The notes under the pieces were generated by a model. The model saw only the letters and a list, made by a program, of their open reading frames with translations, was not told the origin of the DNA and did no database searches. Source: Parietichytrium sp. I65-24A (lineage: Eukaryota; Sar; Bigyra; Thraustochytrida; Thraustochytriidae). From it: a stretch of 64,000 bases of DNA. Positions 48,701 through 56,624 of this stretch are shown here, piece by piece. Both the position numbers and the translations under genes were made by a program. Position 1 is the stretch's first letter. Every line of letters starts with the position of its first letter. The stretch lies in assembly GCA_012862575.1 (NCBI GenBank), contig BLSF01000067.1, positions 156,192-220,191 of the forward strand, read 5' to 3'.

Positions 48701-49921
48701 AAGAATGTGCATTTAGAACGGGGTGTGCAGTACGGGCCGGGTCGTCACAATACAGCCGACGTTTTACGCCCTCTTCGCATAGACGATACATTTGCCAAGG
48801 ATATCGTTAAAGTGAACGAGGCTGGCCCGATCCTCTATTGCCATGGCGGGGGGCATTTGTGTGTGAGCAGCGAGATTCTCTTGCACTCAATGACCCCACT
48901 CGCTAGGGCTGGGCTTAGCTTGTACTCCGTGGAGTACCCTCTAAGCCCTGAAACTCGGTTTCCAGCCGCAGTCTTGAGTCTGCTACGTGCCGTACTGTGG
49001 GTCGGCAAGACTCACTGCTCCAACATCAACTGTATGTATGAATGTGCTCTCAAGAAGACATCCAAGCTACAATCGCACGAGTGCGATTCAAGCTGTGCGA
49101 ATACCACGAATGTCAAATATGTCCCAGGGTTTTACACTTCCGAACTTGTTTGCGAGCGGTGCGGACATGACCTCGGAACCAGCAAGGTCCAGCTCATTGG
49201 AGACTCTGCTGGTGGAAGCTTGGTGGCGATGGCGACTGCGCTCTTGTATAATAAAGATCTCTTCATGCGAACGGTACGACTAGGCGGTGACGAGTATGCC
49301 GACCTGCTCGAGGTGCCCTTCGAACTGTTCCCTCGCATAGAGAGATTGGTGTTGCTCTATGGTTTGCTCGGTCGACAAACGCCAGTCGCCAACAAGACGG
49401 AGGATAGCTCGGGGTCGTGGCTGTGGCGAATGGTCTGCCACATGGGTATCAGCTTTATCTTCAAGCTCTATGATACAGAGTTGCAAGCCGAGGACGAATG
49501 TGGAACGGTATTCTCCTCACTCACGGATTTGAGCAATTCGGACCTGAAGGGATTTGCGCCGGAAACTGTGCTAATTTGCGGCAAGTCCGACCCCCTCTTG
49601 CCATCAAATGTCGCGGCTGAGAGGATGCTCAACAAGCTAGGCCACAAGGCAACACTGCACCAGGTTCCGGGAACACACGCTTTTCATGGGTTTCCTGTAA
49701 ATTGGATGCACTATATCGGTGCCGACTGGAAATCGAATGCGCTCCCCGCTACTGATATCATTCTCCAGTTCTTTACCGGCGGGCACCTTGATAAACAAAA
49801 GCTGAAGGAAGCGCAGAAGCAGCAGGTGTACAGACCAGATTACACCCCATTTCTTGTCTTCCCGATTTTTTTGTTTCTCTTGCCTCTCTTCATCATATAC
49901 GTAGTCTTCCAATTTGCATAG
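45713..49921 (+). CDS. Polytopic membrane protein with C-terminal hormone-sensitive-lipase-type hydrolase
   Basis: The frame is open throughout (1402 codons), but an 87-nt in-frame intron at 48539-48625 is likely, giving 1373 residues. The first ~940 residues are six repeats of 150-160 residues, each with about four membrane helices and a signature [RQ]PFQGGxxFxxxQxxGWxL[YF] at residues ~69, 221, 372, 529, 692 and (degenerate) ~840. The hydrolase half is an alpha/beta hydrolase of the HSL family: HGGG oxyanion motif (48842), GDSAGG nucleophile elbow (49199), acid Asp in CGKSDPLLPSN and His in GTHAFHGF. A cysteine-rich insertion precedes the nucleophile elbow. A last membrane helix (FLVFPIFLFLLPLFIIYVVF) ends the protein. 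It probably cleaves a lipid ester at a membrane; substrate unknown. I do not recognise the N-terminal repeat family. Confidence 0.88.
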   Translation: MLQPLRAASWFLAVSSVGCYSLADSRASEQHVETRLVLLTIGFLGFGWSGLLSSLAGGERYGVEKFPLFRPFQGGTYFVMFQGLGWSLYAICCAFSVVLLVNFRNSEEIMPGEISVLGTFGFVSNALLNCSLDMFDPSKAHDSANPFPNFAWERRHVKSALCGLISCGAFLALLYADFGNLSPDSLRLVFHITSAVFAACTLWAHFVCGLLDHYMVGFKIFQPFQGGHEFQLLQAIGWALYGSSLYAYLHAESLAVVMNGALSVYGAAGFVSTLVLLASLEYFTPIYSTNKASESRYSLKSIPELNSGSSAIYRISWAMQVALVLHSAAVYTGTVAFGKFPPELISLLEVCGPPLGHFGSFWMLKSKGFKFFQPLEGGMSFILAQTFGWTLYAMVLFETVMSISKNDRAAISLEPISIISSLLLLFSAHVYEGMGPADGAPHGRATSKLKPTIPPASVVKKRGSDAVQISDWLAGIGFALSVVVDITFLHDGGTSPFVVQRLLEMDMALWIMSKAALYISTFGQRLGLWRPFQGPDIFVLCEAISWTLFGVSMLANIIILNVFYSKTERLGTFLGWTTSISIGNIFSHLILRYGAKYLIRHEEKKKFDDLRAQGSFKSGRLDISEPYGLSKAVAVSLAHISLGCFFYVDYHRNSTRTIDARYFVLSITLATAGCLLTQGWVGPRYVSKYRPFQPFRGGPNFVLLQAIAWSLFAVSLTISLVCLNLGLQYITFPGIITSLGAAFYFSQMILAWSLQFFVYDRPEDGIKLNSSIGTLLGSFSLFLFALTDFAVIRFGLPVGFIQPVIASAWVAACGSVPLSAFILFRLKTDGKSGPVTHVLQDTFGSPTLMLAACALWSFTILLGALLVMNSIFNNDYVPAAWAATLAGASNLVSHIFLSLASVSSTQELLSLVPIALMSSVAVWIFVRFFVWFVLPFIRAFLDVSLSLLTLVQFKRESMCFLIVARPYSRSQYPMHVYAIIMKRTQGWLSPDGIQALKNVHLERGVQYGPGRHNTADVLRPLRIDDTFAKDIVKVNEAGPILYCHGGGHLCVSSEILLHSMTPLARAGLSLYSVEYPLSPETRFPAAVLSLLRAVLWVGKTHCSNINCMYECALKKTSKLQSHECDSSCANTTNVKYVPGFYTSELVCERCGHDLGTSKVQLIGDSAGGSLVAMATALLYNKDLFMRTVRLGGDEYADLLEVPFELFPRIERLVLLYGLLGRQTPVANKTEDSSGSWLWRMVCHMGISFIFKLYDTELQAEDECGTVFSSLTDLSNSDLKGFAPETVLICGKSDPLLPSNVAAERMLNKLGHKATLHQVPGTHAFHGFPVNWMHYIGADWKSNALPATDIILQFFTGGHLDKQKLKEAQKQQVYRPDYTPFLVFPIFLFLLPLFIIYVVFQFA
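48539..48625 (+). other. Probable in-frame intron in the membrane hydrolase gene
   Basis: GTAAGT donor, CTCGCAG acceptor and TTCTAATTG branch-like motif; 87 nt, phase 0, no stop. Length and signals match the two carbonic anhydrase introns (88 and 99 nt). Removing it joins AFLD to YPMHVYAIIMKR and drops 29 residues that look out of place between the last repeat helix and the hydrolase domain. Confidence 0.7.
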
Positions 49922-51102
49922 ACAACTCCATCTCTAGAAACTATTGTCAATCAATGCTTTTTACTGTAGATTATACACACGAATTCTAACCATGCGTTGC
50001 CCTCTTCTCAGCAACATGATTTTTCTTGGTCATTCACGAACGGCGCAAAACGCAGGTTAGCCTTCAGCTGACCCAGCATCTATGATTGCATTCGCAAAAT
50101 GTCGACGTGATTACCATCATAGGGTTGATCTCGAATTGTTCAGGTCCTTTTTCCGGGTGGGGTCTCTATATTACTGCGGCAACTCAGAGCGTCAGGATGA
50201 TTTAACAGTCCTGGTATCAAGACACAGGTTGAATGTAATGAATGTATGCTTTTGTTTTAAGTTGTGCTGGCTGACCTAGTTGCATACGATCAGAGTTCTC
50301 GAGGAATGCTCTTCTATTTTTCATCAAGACAGCTGAGGAGTTCTCTATCCATAACTACAAAGGTTATCGTTCCGCTGGCCTATCGCGTACGGTCTCAAAC
50401 CTTGGAGTGCTTGAAATCTTCTTCGCTAGCCTTCACAATCAAATCGTTGTCGGGTGACCTCCGTGGACAGCGATTCAGCGTGTCCCATCCAGCGATTCCT
50501 TAGATGCATTGACCAACATTTTAAAGCAGCGATTGTCAACACAAAATCCCAATACTCCTTCCTTTCGAATCTTTACAGTTTGACAAAGCCTACACACCCA
50601 GAAAGTCCCAGTCAATCATCCACACATGGGATTTATATCTTTGTCATGATGAATTCGCAAAGCTCCAATGCTTCGCACCAAAATGAGTTCGGCATTACAC
50701 TCTCGCTGAACCGCTATAAGAGTACACAGAGCACACAATAGGAAATAGCAAATGGATTCTGCGATGTCCAAACGGAATTCCTCTGACCCACAGTAGGACA
50801 TCTTACTCATCGCACTTTCTTTCCCACCTGTTCGACGAGATCGAAGACATCCAAGATATCGAGGACCCTCTGCGCTGCGATACAATGAGAATTTTGAGCG
50901 CCGAGCGAGCAAATTCTCTGCCAGGCAGTCGAATTGTATGGAAAATGTGCGAGGAGAGGTATCTTTCTCAATAAAGCATGAGTTGGAATCTCGCGCTCGG
51001 CATCAACTTGGACCAACACCAGAACCCAAACTCGCAAGAGAACAACTGCAACAAACACAATCCAAGAAACACAAGCCACCCAAGCCAAAACAATACACAA
51101 CA
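49922..51102. other. Intergenic, 3' side of hydrolase and promoter of secreted protein copy 1
   Basis: From ~50249 the DNA is homologous to the upstream regions of copies 2 and 3. CTATAAG at 50714-50720, ~389 bp before the ATG, is a TATA-like word found at the matching place in all three units. A ~120-bp block after it (50750-50870) is almost invariant among units. Confidence 0.55.
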
Positions 51103-52317
51103 ATGAAGATCGCTTACATCCTCGCATCGGTGCTTGCCGTTACCACGTCCGTCAACGGCGTCCAAGTTGACAGAAAGCTCCTCTCGAATCGCAAGATCCG
51201 CGGACTTGCCACCTCCGAGGAGGCCGCTACCGAGTCCAACTGGAGCTTGAAGAAGTGGGTCTCCAAGACCGTCAAGAGTGTCGAAAAAGACGTCAGCTCT
51301 GATGTCAAGTCCATGGAAGACGAGATCGAGTCACTTGGCAAGGACGCCACCAAATTCATCGATGACGCGGCAAAGACCATTGAAAGCGCTCTCGAGAAAA
51401 CCTTTGTCAAGAGAACCTCCTCGCTCTTTGACGACATTGTCTCGGACAGCGAGACTGGCTGGTCCGATCTGCTCGCCGGGTTCGACTCAGTGGAGGACTA
51501 CTTCGACACCCAGTTCGTGGATGACCTCGAATGGCTCGGTGACGAGATCGCTGACGAGGTCGAAGATCTCGTGTGTGACTCGTCCGTCGGAAAGACAGCG
51601 ACCATCACGGCTTGCTCGGCAGCTCTGAGCGCGATCACATGTCTCGCTACGGACGGCATGGGTCCATGGTGCGGGTCCGGCACTCTTCTGGAGTCCATCG
51701 TCAGCTCTTCCGTGTCCGCAACCATCAAAACAGTTGTCACTTGTACCGCATACCAAGGCCTTTCGGAGCTTCCGATCGACGGTTGGTGCGACGGTATGGC
51801 GTACGCGACTGCTCAGCTGATCACGGACATCTGGTCGTCTGATCCATTCACAGCGGCATGCACTGCAGCGATCGAATGCGCGTGCGGAACATGCCCTTAC
51901 ACCTGCGACTACGAGGTGAGCGAGCTGTGCGAAGGAGACACATACGAAGACGCTGTGGAGGATCTCGTGGACGAGCTTGAGGATCTCTTTGACTGATTTA
52001 ACAAATTATTCAGCATTGTAATACTAAGATAATATCTTTTCAAATATATTCACACATATATTTCGATTCGAACATATTCATCCACACTTCCAGGTCAAAA
52101 CCCACTGAGTAAGGCCGGCATGCACGTCTTGTGAGCGGTTTGTAGAATATTTTCGCCTTTAAAAGATAGTTCTTCGTTCACAGCGGGTCAAACTACTTCG
52201 AATCGCACACTTATAACGTTATACTTAAAAGAAACCCAATGTCAAATTTCAAATTCTTGGCGCTTGCTCACTATTGAATTTCGTCAGTTTGCAAATGGGA
52301 GTGAAAGGATACACGTG
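50249..52317 (+). repeat. Tandem array unit 1 (~2.07 kb)
   Basis: First of three direct repeats, taken to begin at TTTGTTTTAA before TGTGCTGGCTGACCTAGT. It contains promoter, 5' leader and secreted-protein gene copy 1 plus 3' spacer. The left edge is less similar than later units. Confidence 0.85.
51103..51996 (+). CDS. Secreted 12-cysteine acidic protein, tandem copy 1
   Basis: 297 residues starting MKIAYILASVLAVTTSVNG, a signal peptide. The frame is open 55 codons upstream in this copy but not in copies 2 and 3, so the start is the shared MKIAY. Mature protein: a helical acidic N-half with possible coiled-coil character (SVEKDVSSDVKSMEDEIESL...), then a half with 12 cysteines (VCDSS, TACSA, ITCLAT, PWCGSG, VVTCTA, GWCDGM, TAACTA, ECACGTCPYTC, SELCEG), enough for six disulfides. 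The tail is very acidic (EDLVDELEDLFD). No known family recognised. Copies differ from each other only within or next to the signal peptide. It is probably an abundant extracellular or wall-associated protein, by inference from signal, bias and copy number. Confidence 0.88.
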   Translation: MKIAYILASVLAVTTSVNGVQVDRKLLSNRKIRGLATSEEAATESNWSLKKWVSKTVKSVEKDVSSDVKSMEDEIESLGKDATKFIDDAAKTIESALEKTFVKRTSSLFDDIVSDSETGWSDLLAGFDSVEDYFDTQFVDDLEWLGDEIADEVEDLVCDSSVGKTATITACSAALSAITCLATDGMGPWCGSGTLLESIVSSSVSATIKTVVTCTAYQGLSELPIDGWCDGMAYATAQLITDIWSSDPFTAACTAAIECACGTCPYTCDYEVSELCEGDTYEDAVEDLVDELEDLFD

Positions 52318-53225
52318 TTTGTTTTAAAATGTGCTGGCTGACCTAGTCACGTACGATCAGAAGTTTTGTGAGGCGCGTTTCAATTTTTCATCGATTGTTC
52401 TCATGGAAAACAGCTGAGGAAAATTGAGGAAATCTCTATCGATTTCTATGAAGACTTTCGTTCCGCTGGCCCATCCGGCACGGTCTAGATCTTGTAAGAC
52501 TTAGGATGGTCTTGGCGAGACTTGAAAGCATTGTCGAGTGACCTCGCTGGCCAGCAATTCAGCGTGTCACATGCAGCGATTCCTCAAGTGAATTGACCAA
52601 CTTCTCAAGCAGTGATTCTCAACACCAAGTCCCAATACTCCTTCCTTTCGATTCTTTACAGTTTGACAAAGCCTATAAACCCAGAAAGTCCCACTCGATC
52701 ATAGCGTTCGTTCACACGTGGGATTTATATCTTTGTCGAATGAAGAATTCGCAGAGCTCCAATGCTTCGCACCAATATGAGTTCGGCATTACACTCTCGC
52801 TGAACTGCTATAAGTACACAGACCGAAAACTATAGAATAGCAAATGGATTCTGCGATGTCCAAACGGAATTCCTCTGACCCACAGTAGGACATCTTACTC
52901 ATCGCACTTTCTTTCCCACCTGTTCAACAAGATCGAAGACATCCAAGATATCGAGGACCGTGGTCTGCGCTGCGACACAATGAGAATTTTGAGCGCCGAG
53001 CGAGAAAATTCTCTGCCAGGCAGTTGAATTGTATGGAAAATGTGCGAGGAGAGGTACCTTTCACAATAAAGCATGTACTCGGAATCTCGCGCTCGGAATC
53101 AACTTGGACCAACACCAGAACCCAAACTCGCAAGAGAGCAATTGCAACAAACACAATTCAAGACAAGAATCTCAGTTGCAAAACAAGAACAAAAGAAAAC
53201 TTCCAAAACAAAACAGCAAGCAAAA
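51997..53225. other. Spacer between secreted-protein copies 1 and 2
   Basis: 3' region of copy 1 (TTTAACAAATTATTCAGCA...AATATATTC) followed by the promoter/leader of copy 2. TATA-like CTATAAG at 52808-52814. CACACGTGGGATTTATATC at about 52713 has a CACGTG palindrome. No separate gene. Confidence 0.6.
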
Positions 53226-54443
53226 ATGAAGATCGCTTACATCCTCGCATCGGTGCTTGTCGTTGCCACGTCCGTCAACGGCGTCCAGGTTGACAGAAAG
53301 CTCCTCTCGAACCGCAAGATCCGCGGACTAGCCACCTCCGAGGAGGCCGCTACCGAGTCCAACTGGAGCTTGAAGAAGTGGGTCTCCAAGACCGTCAAAA
53401 GCGTCGAAAAAGACGTCAGCTCCGACGTCAAGTCCATGGAGGACGAGATCGAGTCACTTGGCAAGGACGCCACTAAGTTCATCGATGACGCGGCAAAGAC
53501 CATTGAAAGCGCACTCGAGAAAACCTTCGTCAAGAGAACCTCCTCGCTCTTTGACGACATCGTCTCGGACAGCGAGACTGGCTGGTCCGATCTGCTCGCC
53601 GGGTTCGACTCAGTGGAGGACTACTTCGACACCCAGTTTGTGGATGACCTCGAATGGCTCGGTGACGAGATCGCTGACGAGGTCGAAGATCTCGTGTGCG
53701 ACTCGTCCGTCGGAAAGACAGCGACCATCACGGCTTGCTCGGCAGCTCTGAGCGCGATCACATGTCTCGCTACGGACGGCATGGGTCCATGGTGCGGGTC
53801 CGGCACTCTCCTGGAGTCCATCGTCAGCTCCTCCGTGTCCGCGACCATCAAGACAGTTGTCACTTGTACCGCATACCAAGGCCTTTCGGAGCTTCCGATC
53901 GACGGTTGGTGCGACGGTATGGCGTACGCGACTGCTCAGCTGATCACGGACATCTGGTCGTCTGATCCATTCACAGCGGCATGCACTGCAGCGATCGAAT
54001 GCGCGTGCGGAACATGCCCTTACACCTGCGACTACGAGGTGAGCGAGCTGTGCGAAGGAGACACATACGAAGACGCTGTGGAGGATCTCGTGGACGAGCT
54101 CGAAGATCTCTTCGACTGATTTAACAAATTATTCAGCACTGTAATACTAAGATAATATCTTTCCAAATATATATTTCGATTCGAGCATAGTCATCCACAC
54201 TTCCAGGTCGAAACCCGCTGACGAAGGCCGGCATGCACGTCTTATGAGCGGTTAGTGTGAATGTTTTCGCCCTTAAAAGATTGTTCTTCGTTCACAGCGG
54301 GTCAAACTACTTCAAATCGCACACTTTTAATGCTATACTTTTAAGTTAAAGATACCTGATTTCAAGTTTTCAGCTTCTCGGCGCTTGCTCATTATTGAAT
54401 CTTGTTAGGTAGCAGTGCAAATGGGAGTGAACGGATACACGAG
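52318..54443 (+). repeat. Tandem array unit 2 (~2.13 kb)
   Basis: Second direct repeat, aligned from TTTGTTTTAA at 52318. Spacer similarity to unit 3 is higher than to unit 1. Confidence 0.88.
53226..54119 (+). CDS. Secreted 12-cysteine acidic protein, tandem copy 2
   Basis: 297 residues. The mature region is identical in amino-acid sequence to copies 1 and 3; the signal peptide reads ASVLVVATSVNG rather than ASVLAVTTSVNG. DNA differs from copy 1 at many third positions (for example GTCAAAAGC for GTCAAGAGT and TCCGACGTC for TCTGATGTC), so the proteins have been kept identical while silent sites drifted. Start as in the other copies (MKIAY); upstream the frame is not conserved. Function unknown, presumed extracellular. 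Confidence 0.88.
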   Translation: MKIAYILASVLVVATSVNGVQVDRKLLSNRKIRGLATSEEAATESNWSLKKWVSKTVKSVEKDVSSDVKSMEDEIESLGKDATKFIDDAAKTIESALEKTFVKRTSSLFDDIVSDSETGWSDLLAGFDSVEDYFDTQFVDDLEWLGDEIADEVEDLVCDSSVGKTATITACSAALSAITCLATDGMGPWCGSGTLLESIVSSSVSATIKTVVTCTAYQGLSELPIDGWCDGMAYATAQLITDIWSSDPFTAACTAAIECACGTCPYTCDYEVSELCEGDTYEDAVEDLVDELEDLFD

Positions 54444-55305
54444 TTTGTTTTAAAATGTGCTGGCTGACCTAGTCACGTACGATCAGAAGTTTTGTGAGGC
54501 AATTTTTCATCAAGTGTTCTCATGGAAAACAGCTGAGAAAATCTCTTTCGATTTCTATGAAGGCTTTCGTTCCGCTGGCCCATTGTGCACGGTTTAGATC
54601 GTGTAGGGCTTGGGATGGTCTTGGCGAGACTTGAAACCGTTGTCGAGTGACCTCCCTGGCCAGCAATTCAGCGTGTCACATCCAGCGATTCCTCAGGTAA
54701 ATTGACCAACTCCTCAAAGCAGCGATTGTCAACATCAAATCCCGATACTCCTTCCTTTCTATTCTTTACAGTTTGACAAAGCCTACACACCAGAAAGTCC
54801 CACTCGATCATCAGCGTTCGTTCACACGTGGGATTTATATCTTTTTCGAATGAAGAATTCGCAGAGCTCCAACGCTTCGCACCAAAATGAGTTCGGCATT
54901 ACAATCTCGCTGAACCCCTATAAGTACACAGACCGAAACCTATAGAATAGCAAATGGATTCTGCGATGTCCAAACGGAATTCCTCTGACCCACAGTAGGA
55001 CATCTTACTCATCGTACTTTCTTTCCCACCTGTTCGACGAGATCGAAGACATCCAAGATATCGAGGACCTTCTGCGCTGCGATAAGATGAGAATTTTGAG
55101 CGCCGAGCGAGCGAGTTCTCCGACAGGCAGTTGAATTGTATGGAAAATGTGCGAGAAATGGTATCTTTCAAAATAAAGCATTACTCGGAATCTCGCGCTC
55201 GGCATCAACTTGGACCAACACCAGAACCCAAACTCGCAAGAGAGCAACTGCAACAAACACAATTCAAGAACCGCAAAACCACCCAAGCCAAAACAATAAA
55301 CAACA
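54120..55305. other. Spacer between secreted-protein copies 2 and 3
   Basis: 3' region of copy 2 and promoter/leader of copy 3. TATA-like CTATAAG at 54918-54924, CACACGTGGGATTTATATC at about 54823. The ~120-bp conserved leader block is at about 54950-55070. No separate gene. Confidence 0.6.
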
Positions 55306-56199
55306 ATGAAGATCGCTTACATCCTCGCATCGGTGCTTGTCGTTGCCACGTCCGTCAACGGCGTCCATGTTGACAGAAAGCTCCTCTCGAATCGCAAGAT
55401 CCGCGGACTCGCCACCTCCGAGGAGGCCGCTACCGAGTCCAACTGGAGCTTGAAGAAGTGGGTCTCCAAGACCGTCAAAAGCGTCGAAAAAGACGTCAGC
55501 TCCGACGTCAAGTCCATGGAGGACGAGATCGAGTCACTTGGCAAGGACGCCACTAAGTTCATCGATGACGCGGCAAAGACCATTGAAAGCGCACTCGAGA
55601 AAACCTTCGTCAAGAGAACCTCCTCGCTCTTTGACGACATCGTCTCGGACAGCGAGACTGGCTGGTCCGATCTGCTCGCCGGGTTCGACTCAGTGGAGGA
55701 CTACTTCGACACCCAGTTTGTGGATGACCTCGAATGGCTCGGTGACGAGATCGCTGACGAGGTCGAAGATCTCGTGTGCGACTCGTCCGTCGGAAAGACA
55801 GCAACCATCACGGCTTGCTCGGCAGCTCTGAGCGCGATCACATGTCTCGCTACGGACGGCATGGGTCCATGGTGCGGGTCCGGCACTCTCCTGGAGTCCA
55901 TCGTCAGCTCCTCCGTGTCCGCGACCATCAAGACAGTTGTCACTTGTACCGCATACCAAGGCCTTTCGGAGCTTCCGATCGACGGTTGGTGCGACGGTAT
56001 GGCGTACGCGACTGCTCAGCTGATCACGGACATCTGGTCGTCTGATCCATTCACAGCGGCATGCACTGCAGCGATCGAATGCGCGTGCGGAACATGCCCT
56101 TACACCTGTGACTACGAGGTGAGCGAGCTGTGCGAAGGAGACACATACGAAGACGCTGTGGAGGATCTCGTGGACGAGCTTGAGGATCTCTTTGACTGA
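54444..56199 (+). repeat. Tandem array unit 3 (3' truncated relative to units 1-2)
   Basis: Third direct repeat. Homology stops at the stop codon: after TTTGACTGA the sequence (ATTCTAAGCACTGG...) departs from the TTTAACAAATTATTC found after copies 1 and 2. The duplication breakpoint is therefore at or just after the stop of copy 3. Confidence 0.8.
55306..56199 (+). CDS. Secreted 12-cysteine acidic protein, tandem copy 3
   Basis: 297 residues. Mature region identical to the other copies; one change next to the signal cleavage region (NGVHVDRK instead of NGVQVDRK). At the DNA level it is closest to copy 2 in the first three quarters, but its last ~30 bases (GAGCTTGAGGATCTCTTTGAC) match copy 1 rather than copy 2 (GAGCTCGAAGATCTCTTCGAC), a hint of gene conversion. 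It carries a different 3' flank from copies 1 and 2. Function unknown, presumed extracellular. Confidence 0.88.
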   Translation: MKIAYILASVLVVATSVNGVHVDRKLLSNRKIRGLATSEEAATESNWSLKKWVSKTVKSVEKDVSSDVKSMEDEIESLGKDATKFIDDAAKTIESALEKTFVKRTSSLFDDIVSDSETGWSDLLAGFDSVEDYFDTQFVDDLEWLGDEIADEVEDLVCDSSVGKTATITACSAALSAITCLATDGMGPWCGSGTLLESIVSSSVSATIKTVVTCTAYQGLSELPIDGWCDGMAYATAQLITDIWSSDPFTAACTAAIECACGTCPYTCDYEVSELCEGDTYEDAVEDLVDELEDLFD

Positions 56200-56624
56200 A
56201 TTCTAAGCACTGGAAGCGAACAATTAATATTTTATTTCACATCATAATCATACACACACTCTTTAAAGTACCCCCCTGAAAAAAAAATAGAACTGCAAAG
56301 CTTCAGACTTACGAATATGTTTTGAGTTACACACCAAAGTTTTCATAGTGAACAAATTTTGCGTTAACAGTAAATGTTCGTGCCCCAAGATGTAAATGAG
56401 AGGTTTCTGAACGAACCAAAACCATAGTCGTGGGATCACAAGCCGTGCGATATTCAACGCAAGTTGAAAGCCAAGTGTTTTACGGCGACTGCTTAAGAAA
56501 AATTGAGCATGGAAACAGAAGACTTCTTTGAGAGTATAGATTTGAGTACTACATATGATAATGAGAACAAAGAGCGCCTCGCAACATTCTGCACATTTCC
56601 TAACATCTGCATAAGCGCTCGGGA
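56200..56624. other. Convergent 3' region, secreted protein copy 3 and purple acid phosphatase
   Basis: AT-rich DNA with no gene seen, including TTTAAAGTACCCCCCTGAAAAAAAAA at about 56263. Confidence 0.45.

Noticed and set aside
50616-50912. Minus-strand open frame conserved between array units 1 and 3.
   Set aside because: Conservation is explained by duplication of the whole unit; unit 2 does not keep the frame and the protein has no recognisable features.
50938-51102. N-terminal 55-codon extension of secreted protein copy 1 (MENVRGEVSFSIK...).
   Set aside because: The frame is broken by indels in the matching DNA of copies 2 and 3, and the signal peptide must be at the N-terminus.
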